Positions 50,121 through 59,037 of a DNA stretch of 64,000 nucleotides are shown piece by piece (within the stretch, counting starts at the first letter, position 1; each line of letters starts with the position of its first letter). The stretch is from Cecembia calidifontis (lineage in GTDB: Bacteria; Bacteroidota; Bacteroidia; Cytophagales; Cyclobacteriaceae): positions 868,001 to 932,000 of the forward strand of contig NZ_SGXG01000001.1 in the NCBI RefSeq assembly GCF_004216715.1, read 5' to 3'. Below the pieces are notes generated by a model. The model did no database searches, had not been told where the DNA came from, and worked only from the letters and a program-made list of their open reading frames with translations. The position numbers and the translations under genes were made by a program.

Positions 50121-51599
50121 CTATTGTACACGCTGCATCAAATCTTTTGGACTATTGTCATTCAGGTCTATCAGGTAGCCATTGACAATGGCATAGCGGA
50201 GTTTGCCCCCTTCAGCAAGGAAGAAATTGGGATTGCCCCCTGTCCGTATGCCCGTAGGAATCGAATTTCCATTTTTTAACACCATCAGGGGCAAATTATG
50301 AAGTTCCCTGTCCAAGGCATTTTGAACCTTGACACCGAGATACCCCATTCTGAGAAGTTCCATCGCCTTGTCCCAAGTAATATTCCCGACATTGGCTAAA
50401 GGAGTTTCAAAAATTTTGCCTTCTACTACTTCCATTCCTTTGGCATCGAGCTCTTCAAAACCATAGAAGACCGATAAATCTCCCAAATCATCTACCACAC
50501 CACTAACAAAGAAGGAACCATGGGCATCTGATTCCCTTCTTCTGATTCCCAGGTCAATTTCATAGGTGAGCTGATCTTTGCTTTGGGAAAGGTTCCGGAT
50601 TACAAGGTCCATCAGGCGGAGTGCATTATCGGGAATACTGTAATAATCATCCAAACTGTACTGGGTGTATTGAACCTCTGCAATTTCCAATAGGGCATGC
50701 AGCATGATGATAAAATTCAGTCTGCGAATTTCCTGTTTTTCTGGGTCATTGGGATAGCCTCCGGACTCAATCAGGATGGTGCTGGTGCCCCATTTCTGGA
50801 AGTTGTCCCCAAAAGCCCTTGGTTCAAAGGCATCGTCATACTTACCCACATGTCCCGGTACAATTTGCTGGATGACTTTGTTCATTCCCACAATGACCTG
50901 CATGGCCCGTTTCCGAATATCATTAACTTCTGTCTCGTAATTATAGGCAGGAGCGAGGACAGAAATCGTGGCAGGAGTGGCTGTCTCACCGGCTGTATAA
51001 TAAATTTGCTGGTCATGAAGGTTAAAGCCAAAGTCGGGAGAGAAAAAGTCCCGGGCATTCTTCAATATAGCCGCTTCAGGTGAAGTCAACTTAATGGCAT
51101 CACGGTTCAGGTCAATGTCCAGTGAATTTCTTCTGATCCATTGGTCCATCCCATCAGGATTGACCATAGGAATAAATCGGAGGGTCAATTTTTCCAAAAG
51201 CTTTTTCCGCAAAGGGTCGAAGCCATCATTTTCCCCTTCCAGGAAATTGAACAGGTCAAACAAAGCCATCGTAGCGGTGCTTTCATTGCCATGCATCTGT
51301 GACCAGAGCATGACCTTGGTGGGACCTTTGCCCAAGGTCATTTGATAAATGGATTTTCCTTCTACGGACCTTCCTATTTCCTCCACAAAAAACCCCTGCT
51401 TTCTTTTAGTGACCAGGTGAATTACCTCATCGTACTTAAATCTCCTTTGGTTAATGGACTGCTCTTTGTACAATTCATAGGCCCTTTCCAATTCAGAGAC
51501 TTCTACGACTGGTGTTGAGGCCTTAGGTTGACAGGATATCAAAATAAAAAACAAACCGATGATAGCGGAGTAAGGATCACAAGGAAGAAATCTTTTCAT
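50121..51599 (-). CDS. M14-family zinc carboxypeptidase, lipoprotein
   Basis: 492 residues with a lipoprotein signal ending ILISC (about residue 24). Peptidase M14 motifs: MHGNESTATMALFDL (His and Glu Zn ligands), PMVNPDGMDQWIRRNSLDIDLNRD (substrate-binding Arg and Asn-Arg), FNLHDQ (third Zn ligand), and TILIESGGYPNDPEKQEIRR containing the catalytic Glu region. The last ~120 residues are an extra domain. It probably cleaves peptides outside the cytosol; specificity unknown. Its neighbour across the divergent promoter region is a dipeptide epimerase, which suggests peptide or muropeptide use. Confidence 0.9.
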   Translation of the reverse strand: MKRFLPCDPYSAIIGLFFILISCQPKASTPVVEVSELERAYELYKEQSINQRRFKYDEVIHLVTKRKQGFFVEEIGRSVEGKSIYQMTLGKGPTKVMLWSQMHGNESTATMALFDLFNFLEGENDGFDPLRKKLLEKLTLRFIPMVNPDGMDQWIRRNSLDIDLNRDAIKLTSPEAAILKNARDFFSPDFGFNLHDQQIYYTAGETATPATISVLAPAYNYETEVNDIRKRAMQVIVGMNKVIQQIVPGHVGKYDDAFEPRAFGDNFQKWGTSTILIESGGYPNDPEKQEIRRLNFIIMLHALLEIAEVQYTQYSLDDYYSIPDNALRLMDLVIRNLSQSKDQLTYEIDLGIRRRESDAHGSFFVSGVVDDLGDLSVFYGFEELDAKGMEVVEGKIFETPLANVGNITWDKAMELLRMGYLGVKVQNALDRELHNLPLMVLKNGNSIPTGIRTGGNPNFFLAEGGKLRYAIVNGYLIDLNDNSPKDLMQRVQ

Positions 51600-51659
51600 G
51601 TTTTGGGTTTGGATAGAAATTATAGGACTAAGTTAGGAACTTCAGCAAAAAAATAAATT

Positions 51660-51667
51660 TACTTTTG
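51660..51667 (+). promoter_or_regulatory. -7 element of the dipeptide epimerase gene
   Basis: TACTTTTG (TAnnTTTG) 22 bases upstream of the ATG; predicted transcription start near 51674. No good -33 element. Confidence 0.5.
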
Positions 51668-51689
51668 TACCAAAACCAAAATAATCTCC

Positions 51690-52706
51690 ATGAAGCTTTC
51701 ATTCTTTGTCCGTGACCTTCCTTTGAAACATACCTTCACCATCGCCCATCAAAGCCGGGATGTGCAAGATACCATTATTGTAAAATTGGAAGAGGATGGC
51801 TTATTCGGTTTGGGGGAAACCACCACCAATCCCTTTTATGGTATGACGGCAGACAATATCATGGAGCGACTTGAGGCTTCCAGAAGCTTGGTAGAACACG
51901 GAAATTGGAACAGTCCGGAGGAATTATGGGAAAAGGGAAGGGACATCTTCAGGGACAACCCTTTTGCCCAATGTGCCCTGGATATGGCAGCCTGGGATAT
52001 TTTCACTAAAAAACAGGGGAAAAAGCTCTATGAATACCTGGGACTTGATCCCAAAAATATCCCACTGACCAATTTCACGATAGGCATAGACACCATTGAA
52101 AAAATGGTGGACAAAATGAAAGAAGTAGACTGGCCATTGTACAAGATCAAATTGGGTACAGACCATGACCTGGAGATCATCCGGGAACTCAGAAAACACA
52201 CGTCTTCTACATTCAGGATAGATGCCAATTGTGCCTGGACGGCAGAACAGGCCATCCGCTATTCCGAAGAATTGGCCAAACTGAATGTGGAGTTTATGGA
52301 GCAGCCTTTGGGTAAAGACGACCTTGAAGGGATGAAGGAAGTCTACACTTATTCCAGACTTCCCGTGATGGCAGACGAAAGTTGTATTGTGGAGTCAGAT
52401 GTGAAGAAGTGCCATGGTCTTTTCCATGGTATCAACGTAAAATTGGTCAAGGCAGGCGGTATCACACCGGGTCTGAGGATGATCCATGAAGCAAAATCAC
52501 TGGGGATGAAAACCATGGTAGGCTGTATGACAGAATCTTCTGTAGGCATTACAGCAATTGCCCATATTGCTCCCTTACTGGATTATGTGGATATGGATGG
52601 GGCCATGCTCTTGGCAAAAGACATTGCCAAAGGAGTAACAATTAGCCCTGAAGAGGTAACTTTTCCGGAAGGCAATGGGATAGGAGCGGTTCTGCTCGAC
52701 AAATAA
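51690..52706 (+). CDS. Dipeptide epimerase (enolase superfamily, L-Ala-D/L-Glu epimerase-like)
   Basis: 338 residues of the muconate-lactonising subgroup. Catalytic lysines are in KIK (152-154) and KLVK (251-254); metal ligands are Asp178 (RIDAN), Glu204 (FMEQP) and Asp229 (ADES). The combination and MVGCMTESSVGITA near the C-terminus fit dipeptide epimerases, which recycle L-Ala-D-Glu from cell-wall turnover or act on other dipeptides. Cytosolic. Divergent from an M14 peptidase lipoprotein. Confidence 0.9.
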   Translation: MKLSFFVRDLPLKHTFTIAHQSRDVQDTIIVKLEEDGLFGLGETTTNPFYGMTADNIMERLEASRSLVEHGNWNSPEELWEKGRDIFRDNPFAQCALDMAAWDIFTKKQGKKLYEYLGLDPKNIPLTNFTIGIDTIEKMVDKMKEVDWPLYKIKLGTDHDLEIIRELRKHTSSTFRIDANCAWTAEQAIRYSEELAKLNVEFMEQPLGKDDLEGMKEVYTYSRLPVMADESCIVESDVKKCHGLFHGINVKLVKAGGITPGLRMIHEAKSLGMKTMVGCMTESSVGITAIAHIAPLLDYVDMDGAMLLAKDIAKGVTISPEEVTFPEGNGIGAVLLDK

Positions 52707-52725
52707 TGTAAAATGAAGGGGGAGG

Positions 52726-52758
52726 AATGAAGAATGGTAGGGGAATCCATTCTTCATT
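52726..52758. terminator. 12-bp inverted repeat between convergent genes
   Basis: Perfect stem AATGAAGAATGG / CCATTCTTCATT with a 9-base loop between the dipeptide epimerase and the DUF4221-like gene, ending on the latter's stop codon. No U tract follows on either strand, so a terminator function is likely but not certain. Confidence 0.55.
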
Positions 52759-53933
52759 TACCTGTTCAAAATTTCAAGCCTCAAAAAGGCCATTTCGTCA
52801 TCTATATTTTCAAAAATCCAGATTTGCCCGTCTTTGATAAAATGCTGGCCTGCCCTTTTGTTCAACTGTGGCACCACAGATTCAGCCATCAAATTAAAAT
52901 CCTTATCGAATACACTTAAAAATACCTCAGCACCAATCGCCTTGTAGCCCCGGTTTTCAATGACCTCATCACCAAACTTTTCTTTGAAGGACAACCTTAG
53001 GTAACGTTGGTTTTTAGCATCCCAAAGAATTCTTCCAAAATTGATGTCCTCTTTTTGCTTTTTTTCTACCTCCCAGTGTTGACTGGAGGAGATATCTACC
53101 TGCTTGGGTGGGATGTAGGTTTTTTTACTTCCAAGCAATCGCCCTTCCAATTCTTTTAAGTAAAGACTGTCCTGAACGGCATCATAGATATAAACTTCAT
53201 TGAAGCAATTGTTAGAAATTAAAACCCTTTCCCCGTTGGCCAATGAATTTGCCCCTGTACCCAAGGCTCCCGCCCATTGTCCATCATATAGTAAATCAGT
53301 AGAAAAATCTTGAATTCTTTTTAATTCAGGAAGCGGGATGATATGGAAACTTTCTTTCTGAAGGTCTATGTCAACAATCACATAACTTTTATCCTCCCAT
53401 TTGATGTAAAAGCCTATCAGGCGGTGAGGATCCCCTGGAATTTTGAAAAAATCTATGGGTTGGGCATCGAATTGCGCGAAAGTCCCCTCCAATATTTTAT
53501 CAATTTTTAAGTCCTTGACCAATTTGGCATTTTGGTCAAACACCTTGCTTAAGCCATAATACCAAAACATGAACTGATCTTGGTCATCAATGGTAAATTT
53601 AGAGATGTAATTACCAAGCCCTTCAGGCCCCTCTTTATCAAATTTTATTTTAGATACCAGAACCTGTTGGTCCAGGTCAATTTTCTCCATTACCGCATCA
53701 TTGATGTTGTAATTGAAAAGGTACTTGCCGTCTTTGGAAATATCAGCATGCCATAAACTTTGGCGGAGGTTTAAAATTTCATCTCCCGGATCGATCATTA
53801 CCGTATCCAAGGCAAAGGAGATCTCTATAAAATCAGTATTTCCTGAACCTTTCTCTTTAGAACATGCCCAAAAAGAAAAGACCAACAAAAGACCTGGAAT
53901 GACTTGGTTAAGGTGTGAATTCAATCTGATCAT
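52758..53933 (-). CDS. DUF4221-like beta-propeller lipoprotein
   Basis: 391 residues. Lipoprotein signal ends FSFWAC (about residue 24). The rest is beta-rich with repeats typical of a propeller: LWHADISKDGKYLFNYN, FTIDDQDQFMFWYYGLSKVFDQNAKLVKDL, RLIGFYIKWEDKSYVIVDIDL, and GEVFLSVFDKDFNLMAES-like blades. It resembles DUF4221 / 6-bladed propeller proteins common in Cyclobacteriaceae. No catalytic motif seen. Function unknown; surface or periplasmic face of the outer membrane. Confidence 0.8.
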   Translation of the reverse strand: MIRLNSHLNQVIPGLLLVFSFWACSKEKGSGNTDFIEISFALDTVMIDPGDEILNLRQSLWHADISKDGKYLFNYNINDAVMEKIDLDQQVLVSKIKFDKEGPEGLGNYISKFTIDDQDQFMFWYYGLSKVFDQNAKLVKDLKIDKILEGTFAQFDAQPIDFFKIPGDPHRLIGFYIKWEDKSYVIVDIDLQKESFHIIPLPELKRIQDFSTDLLYDGQWAGALGTGANSLANGERVLISNNCFNEVYIYDAVQDSLYLKELEGRLLGSKKTYIPPKQVDISSSQHWEVEKKQKEDINFGRILWDAKNQRYLRLSFKEKFGDEVIENRGYKAIGAEVFLSVFDKDFNLMAESVVPQLNKRAGQHFIKDGQIWIFENIDDEMAFLRLEILNR

Positions 53934-54076
53934 TGCTCAAAAATTTTTAATTAAGGAGGAAACTCAACATCATCATGTCAACTAAGATAATACTAAAACA
54001 TATATTGACCTAATTTTTAAATTCAAAATCCAATGCCAATCTTAAAAATCCCGAAATACACCTTTCGAAATCTCCA

Positions 54077-55201
54077 TCAAAAAGCTTCTCCTATAAACAG
54101 ATAAAACCCATTCCCCTCTTTGGTAAAGGCTACATCCAGTCTGGTATAAATATCCTTTTTAGGGAAAAGTAAAAACTTCAGTCCTGCTCCCCCCGCCCAA
54201 ACGGCTTTGTGGATACTGGCATTGGAAAAATCGGGAAAAACAGTCCCTGTACTGGCAAAAACACTTGCACCGATTCGGTTGGTAAAGTTTAGCGGAAGAG
54301 GCAACATCCTAAATTCCAGCTGTGAAGCCAAGAGGTTCTTGTCCCTGAACCTTCCCAGGTAATAGCCCCGCATCATCGAATCGCCGCCCAGCAGGCCCAA
54401 CTGATTGAAAGGAACATCACCCGAGTTGAATTCCCCCAGAAGTTGCCAGGCCAGGACATTATTTTTTCCCACAGGCCTAAAGATCCGTGTATCCAATACC
54501 ACTGTGTTGAATTCAAAGGTACTCAACCCTATGGGATAATGCAGGAAAGCCAGTTCTGCAAAATTTCCTTTTCTTACATTCAGTACATTGTGCCTGTCAT
54601 CATATACAGTCCCTAAACCGATGCCAAAGTTGGTAGAACCTTCATAACCCAAAGGCAAATCAAATACAGGGCCATTTTCTCCAGGTTTAAAAGCTACTCT
54701 AGACATTTTCTGGTAATCCAATTCTACGCCTGCATAAAAGTTGCGCTTTACCTCCCTCAAAACCCTTTCTTTGATAATAACCTGATTGGCATCCACCAAA
54801 GCCAGGTAATCCTTTGGGGTGTTCATGCCTATGCCGTGATACTTCAGCGGAAAACTCTGCAACCTTATCCTGCCGAGAAAGAACCACTTGTTTTGGTCAG
54901 AATAAATGGCATGGTCAAACCAGATACCAAACTGATTTTCCAAAGTGACAAAAGTAAAACCGTTGATTTCACTCAGCCTATTGGCCGTATCGCGGTTTGC
55001 ATAATACACATAGAGTGAAGAAAAACCTATCTCCCAACTGGTCTCCGGGGCATAGGCAAGGGTAGGATAAACCAAAAATTGGGGTCTTGAAATATCCGTA
55101 GTATCATTGAATATACCATTGAGGTATTTTTTTACAAAACCTTGGGAAAAACCCTGATGCGTGAACAGCATCAGCAAAACAAACAAAATCCTTTTGATCA
55201 T
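54077..55201 (-). CDS. Omp85-type outer-membrane barrel protein
   Basis: 374 residues with signal peptide MIKRILFVLLMLFTHQGFSQ. It is almost entirely a surface-antigen barrel (PF01103): tyrosine/phenylalanine-ended strands, LGLLGGDSMMRGYYLGRFRDKNLLASQLEFR (the L6-loop region, with RGYYLGRFRD corresponding to VRGY), and terminal YLFIGEAF. No POTRA domains. It resembles the barrel at 22203 in architecture but is shorter. Function unknown. Confidence 0.82.
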   Translation of the reverse strand: MIKRILFVLLMLFTHQGFSQGFVKKYLNGIFNDTTDISRPQFLVYPTLAYAPETSWEIGFSSLYVYYANRDTANRLSEINGFTFVTLENQFGIWFDHAIYSDQNKWFFLGRIRLQSFPLKYHGIGMNTPKDYLALVDANQVIIKERVLREVKRNFYAGVELDYQKMSRVAFKPGENGPVFDLPLGYEGSTNFGIGLGTVYDDRHNVLNVRKGNFAELAFLHYPIGLSTFEFNTVVLDTRIFRPVGKNNVLAWQLLGEFNSGDVPFNQLGLLGGDSMMRGYYLGRFRDKNLLASQLEFRMLPLPLNFTNRIGASVFASTGTVFPDFSNASIHKAVWAGGAGLKFLLFPKKDIYTRLDVAFTKEGNGFYLFIGEAF

Positions 55202-55269
55202 TTGATTTTTCAGACAGCCACGAAATTAATCAATTCCCCTATCTGAATTGTTTGGTCCAAATCAAAAAA

Positions 55270-56202
55270 TTATTTGAATCTGACGACTTTCCCATGGGCC
55301 TTGGACGTCATTTCATGGGGAATAGATTCGCTGATTTCTTTGAACAGCAATTCTACCAGTTTCTTTTTGAGGAAACTCCTCGTGAGCACAATGCTGACTT
55401 CCCTAATGGGTTCCACACCTTCAAATCTCCTCAATCTGGACTTTTCTTCTTCTCTCAAATCCAAAGTGGCCAATTCCGGAAGCAAGGTGATGCCTGTATA
55501 TTGATTGACCATATTGCGCAAGCCCTCAAGGGATCCGCTTTCATAATGAAAGTTCATCCGTTCAAATTTGGACTGATTGCAGAGGTTAAGCACTTGGTCC
55601 CTGAAGCAATGTCCCTGTTGCAACATCCACAGGTCGTCTGTATTGAGGTCTTCCACCTTTATTTTTTCCTTCTTTAGCAAAGGATGGTTTTTGGACATGT
55701 AAGCAAAAAACTTTTCATAGAAGATGGGTTTCTCCAAAATCCCGTTCTCATTCAAAGGGGTCACCACAATGCCAAGGTCAAGCTCATCATTTTTCAATTT
55801 CCTGAGGACTTCCTCAGTCACTGTTTCCTCCACTTGCAATTTGACATTGGGGTATTTTTCCAGGAAACTTTTGATAAACCGGTGCAACAGATAAGGCGCC
55901 AAGGTCGGAATAATCCCAATTTTGATTACCCCGCTGACATCTCCCTTCAATTGGGCCACCAGTTCATAGATACCCTTGCTTTCAGAAACCACCTTTTTGG
56001 CCTGTTCGATGATCTGAGCCCCGATTTCGGTAGGGATTACCGGCATTTTGGACCGGTCAAAAAGGATGACTTCCAACTCCTTTTCCAGTTTGCTCACCTG
56101 TGCACTCAAAGTCGGCTGGGTGACAAAACAGGACTCCGCAGCTTGTCCGAAATGCCTGAATTTATCTACTGCAATGATATATTCCAGTTGCTGAATGGTC
56201 AT
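55270..56202 (-). CDS. oxyR: OxyR, hydrogen-peroxide-sensing LysR-family regulator
   Basis: 310 residues from the ATG at 56202. N-terminal winged helix (MTIQQLEYIIAVDKFRHFGQ, CFVTQPTLSAQVSKLEKELE) and a periplasmic-binding-like sensor. Two cysteines at exactly 199 and 208 in QQGHCFRDQVLNLC have the position and spacing of E. coli OxyR Cys199/Cys208, the peroxide-reactive disulfide pair. That makes OxyR far more likely than a generic LysR protein. A longer frame from 56265 starts within the -7 element and is rejected. It diverges from a ferric-iron importer operon. Confidence 0.93.
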   Translation of the reverse strand: MTIQQLEYIIAVDKFRHFGQAAESCFVTQPTLSAQVSKLEKELEVILFDRSKMPVIPTEIGAQIIEQAKKVVSESKGIYELVAQLKGDVSGVIKIGIIPTLAPYLLHRFIKSFLEKYPNVKLQVEETVTEEVLRKLKNDELDLGIVVTPLNENGILEKPIFYEKFFAYMSKNHPLLKKEKIKVEDLNTDDLWMLQQGHCFRDQVLNLCNQSKFERMNFHYESGSLEGLRNMVNQYTGITLLPELATLDLREEEKSRLRRFEGVEPIREVSIVLTRSFLKKKLVELLFKEISESIPHEMTSKAHGKVVRFK

Positions 56203-56262
56203 GTTTATCCTTAAAAAAACAAAGTTCAGAATTACAGGCCAGTCAAAATGTGCCTTAGGGCA

Positions 56263-56270
56263 CAAAGATA
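56263..56270 (-). promoter_or_regulatory. -7 element of oxyR
   Basis: Minus strand TATCTTTG (TAnnTTTG); transcription start near 56256. A palindrome GTGCCTTAGGGCAC (56250-56263) lies across that start and could be an operator, perhaps for autoregulation. Confidence 0.55.
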
Positions 56271-56288
56271 AAAATCTTTTTCTTTTTA

Positions 56289-56320
56289 TTTAGATTTGAT
56301 TTAAATAATGCATAATTTCG
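56289..56320 (+). promoter_or_regulatory. Iron-importer promoter with overlapping imperfect palindrome
   Basis: A TAATTTCG at 56313-56320 (one change from TAnnTTTG) with predicted start near 56327, ahead of the ATG at 56342. Its -33 region is covered by TTTAGATTTGATTTAAA (56289-56305), a 17-bp imperfect dyad of the general form bound by DtxR/MntR-type repressors. Assignment to a particular regulator is inference. Confidence 0.35.
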
Positions 56321-56341
56321 CCCCTGTAAAACATCAAAGAT

Positions 56342-57373
56342 ATGTTTAAAAACATTCTCAAATCCACCCTCTTTGCCTTTGCAGGCATGATTTTGTTTTC
56401 CTGTGGTTCAGGAGAAAAAGAAGAAGTCGTCAATGTTTATACCCATAGACATTACGAAGCTGACCAAAAACTATTCGACATGTTTACAGAAGCTACAGGC
56501 ATCAAAGTAAACGTGGTATCCGCTTCCGCAGACGAATTGATACAGAAATTGGAATTAGAAGGAGCCAACTCTCCTGCAGATGTCCTGATCACAGTAGATG
56601 CAGGACGGCTTCACAGGGCTAAGTCCAAAGGTTTGTTGCAAGCCATCAATTCTGAGGTTCTCAACACCAATATTCCGGCAAAATTCCGTGATCCGGAAGG
56701 ATATTGGTTTGGCTTGACCTACCGTGCAAGGATTTTGGCTTACAGCTTAGAGAGAGTAAAACCTGAAGAATTGAGTACTTATGAAGCCCTTACTGAACCC
56801 CAGTGGAAAGGAAGAATTTTGACAAGGTCTTCAGAAAATATCTACAACCAGTCCTTATTGGCTTCCATTATTGCACATCATGGAAAAGAAGGTGCTGAAA
56901 CTTGGGCGGCAGGTCTTTTGGCCAACATGGCCAGAGAACCAAAAGGATCTGACAGGGACCAGATTAAAGCAGTAGCCGCTGGAGAAGGTGATGTGGCTAT
57001 CGTCAACACCTACTACATCGGAATCATGCTGAATGATGCCAATGAAGAGGAAAGAAAGGCTGCGGAAAAAATCGGCGTTTTCTTCCCCAACCAGGAGGAT
57101 AGAGGTACACACATCAATATTTCCGGTGCCGGTGTGACAAAATATGCGCCAAATAAGGAAAATGCGGTTAAATTGATCGAATTCCTTTCCAGTGCCCAAG
57201 CCCAGGAATTCTTGGCAAATATCAATTTCGAATACCCTGTAAACCCAAATGCTGAATTCTCAGACTTATTGAAAAAATGGGGCAGTTTCAAAGCGGATGA
57301 TCTTCATCTTTCTGTCCTTGGAGAAAACAACAGCGATGCTGTGGTTATCTTTGATAAGGTGGGCTGGAAATAA
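56342..57373 (+). CDS. Ferric-iron ABC transporter substrate-binding lipoprotein
   Basis: Binds Fe3+ outside the inner membrane. 343 residues with lipobox ILFSC (about residue 21). FutA/FbpA-type features: VNVYTHRHYEADQKLFDMF near the N-terminus, ADVLITVDAGRLHRAK, and the tandem tyrosines in VNTYYIGIML that coordinate iron in this group. The C-terminal region is FEYPVNPNAEFSDLLKKW. First gene of a three-gene importer; 9 bases precede the permease start. Lies opposite oxyR, consistent with coupling iron uptake to peroxide stress. Confidence 0.92.
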   Translation: MFKNILKSTLFAFAGMILFSCGSGEKEEVVNVYTHRHYEADQKLFDMFTEATGIKVNVVSASADELIQKLELEGANSPADVLITVDAGRLHRAKSKGLLQAINSEVLNTNIPAKFRDPEGYWFGLTYRARILAYSLERVKPEELSTYEALTEPQWKGRILTRSSENIYNQSLLASIIAHHGKEGAETWAAGLLANMAREPKGSDRDQIKAVAAGEGDVAIVNTYYIGIMLNDANEEERKAAEKIGVFFPNQEDRGTHINISGAGVTKYAPNKENAVKLIEFLSSAQAQEFLANINFEYPVNPNAEFSDLLKKWGSFKADDLHLSVLGENNSDAVVIFDKVGWK

Positions 57374-57382
57374 TCATAAATC

Positions 57383-59014
57383 TTGAAAGCAGTCAAACGT
57401 AGCTATTATTGGTGGAATAAGTGGACCGGCTACTCGCTACTGATCTTGTTGCTGGTAGCCACTCCACTTTTCACCATTTTGATCAAATTATTTGATAGCC
57501 CGGGTGGGAGTTGGACACATATTGCCAATACACTCCTTTTCAGCTATTTTCAGAATACGATTTTGTTACTTTTAGGTGTTGCTGCGTTGACTTTTTTATT
57601 GGGTGTAAGTACTGCCTGGCTGGTCTCCAATTATGAATTTCCCGGAAGGAAATACTTTGAGTGGCTATTGATCCTTCCCTTAGGGTTTCCGGGGTATATC
57701 ATGGCCTACACCTATGTGGGCATCCTTGATTATACAGGACCGATTCAGGTCTTCCTCCGCAACACTTTCGATATCCATTTCAAAGGAAGCCTGATGGATA
57801 TCATGAACCTTCCCGGGGCTATTTTCATTTTGTCCATTACCTTATTTCCTTATGTTTTTCTGATCACCCGGTCTTCATTTTTGCAGCAATCCAAAACTTT
57901 ACAGGAAGCCTCTTTCTTGTTGGGGGCCAATCGGTTCAAGACATTCTTCAAAGTAGCCCTGCCCATGGCACGTCCGGCTATAGTAGCAGGAATTGCTTTG
58001 GCTTCCATGGAAGTTCTCAATGACTATGGAACAGTAAAATACTTCGGCGTAAATACCTTTACTACAGGTATTTTCCGGGCATGGTTTTCTATGGGAGATT
58101 CCAATACCGCCATTTACCTGGCTGCCATTCTTATGGTCTTTGTTTTCGTGATTTTGTTTTTGGAATCCATTCAAAGAGGCAATAGACAATATACCGCGGT
58201 CAACGGTCTGCAAAAACCCACAGCCAGGATACAGCCCTCCTTAGGGAAAAAAATATTGTACTCAGGAATCTGCCTGACGGTTTTCCTGCTGAGTTTTTTC
58301 ATTCCTTTTTTACAATTACTGAACTGGGTCAGCATGACCTGGGAGAAAGTCGTCAATAAAGATTTTTTCCTGTTGATTTACCGGAGTTTTGGTTTGGCAG
58401 CGGTCAGCGGATTGTTGATCGTGATATTCTCCGTGGTGATGTTGTATGCCCTCAGGCTAAGCCCTTTTAAATGGGTAAAAAATATCACCAAAGTAGCTAC
58501 CTTGGGCTATGCCATTCCTGGTGCTGTGATTGCGGTAGGCATCATGATTCCATTTATTGCCATTGACAAATGGATCTATGGCACGCTCCTCAGCTCCAAA
58601 AGCGCCGGACTTTTTTTCTCAGGGACTTTATTTGCCCTTGTTTTTGCCTACATCGTGCGGTTTATGGCGGTTGGTTACAACCCGGTGGAGGCAGGTTTCC
58701 AGAAAATCGGGATCCATGTCAATGAGGCCAGCCGATTATTGGGAATCAGGAGTACCAAGACACTTTGGAAAATAGACCTGCCACTCATCAAAACCAGCTT
58801 GGTATCGGGGATAATACTGGTGTTTGTGGACGTATTAAAGGAATTACCTTTAACTTTGATCCTGCGTCCGTTCAACTATCAGACTTTGGCCACCAAAGCC
58901 TTTGACATGGCGACCAACGAGATGATTGCCGAATCATCCAATGCAGCACTGATCATTATCCTGACGGGAATCATACCCATCCTGTTCCTGAACAAACTGA
59001 TCGAAAAAAGATAA
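57383..59014 (+). CDS. Ferric-iron ABC transporter permease (duplicated domain)
   Basis: 543 residues with about 12 membrane segments, a fusion of two permease domains as in FbpB. Each half has the EAA loop: LQEASFLLGANRFKTFFKVALPMARPAI and VNEASRLLGIRSTKTLWKIDLPLIKTSL. The gene starts with TTG at 57383: the frame is closed by a TAA only 6 bases upstream, and no ATG occurs before the first helix (YSLLILLLVATPLFTIL), so TTG is the only reasonable start. It follows the binding-protein gene by 9 bases. Confidence 0.93.
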   Translation: MKAVKRSYYWWNKWTGYSLLILLLVATPLFTILIKLFDSPGGSWTHIANTLLFSYFQNTILLLLGVAALTFLLGVSTAWLVSNYEFPGRKYFEWLLILPLGFPGYIMAYTYVGILDYTGPIQVFLRNTFDIHFKGSLMDIMNLPGAIFILSITLFPYVFLITRSSFLQQSKTLQEASFLLGANRFKTFFKVALPMARPAIVAGIALASMEVLNDYGTVKYFGVNTFTTGIFRAWFSMGDSNTAIYLAAILMVFVFVILFLESIQRGNRQYTAVNGLQKPTARIQPSLGKKILYSGICLTVFLLSFFIPFLQLLNWVSMTWEKVVNKDFFLLIYRSFGLAAVSGLLIVIFSVVMLYALRLSPFKWVKNITKVATLGYAIPGAVIAVGIMIPFIAIDKWIYGTLLSSKSAGLFFSGTLFALVFAYIVRFMAVGYNPVEAGFQKIGIHVNEASRLLGIRSTKTLWKIDLPLIKTSLVSGIILVFVDVLKELPLTLILRPFNYQTLATKAFDMATNEMIAESSNAALIIILTGIIPILFLNKLIEKR

Positions 59015-59037
59015 GTAGAGCAAAAGAAATCGACCAG

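Noticed and set aside
55684..56214. 176-codon plus-strand frame opposite oxyR
   Set aside because: Antisense to a full-length OxyR with both redox cysteines conserved.
56203..56265. Longer N-terminus of OxyR
   Set aside because: Overlaps the predicted -7 element and transcription start; family alignment begins at MTIQQLEY.
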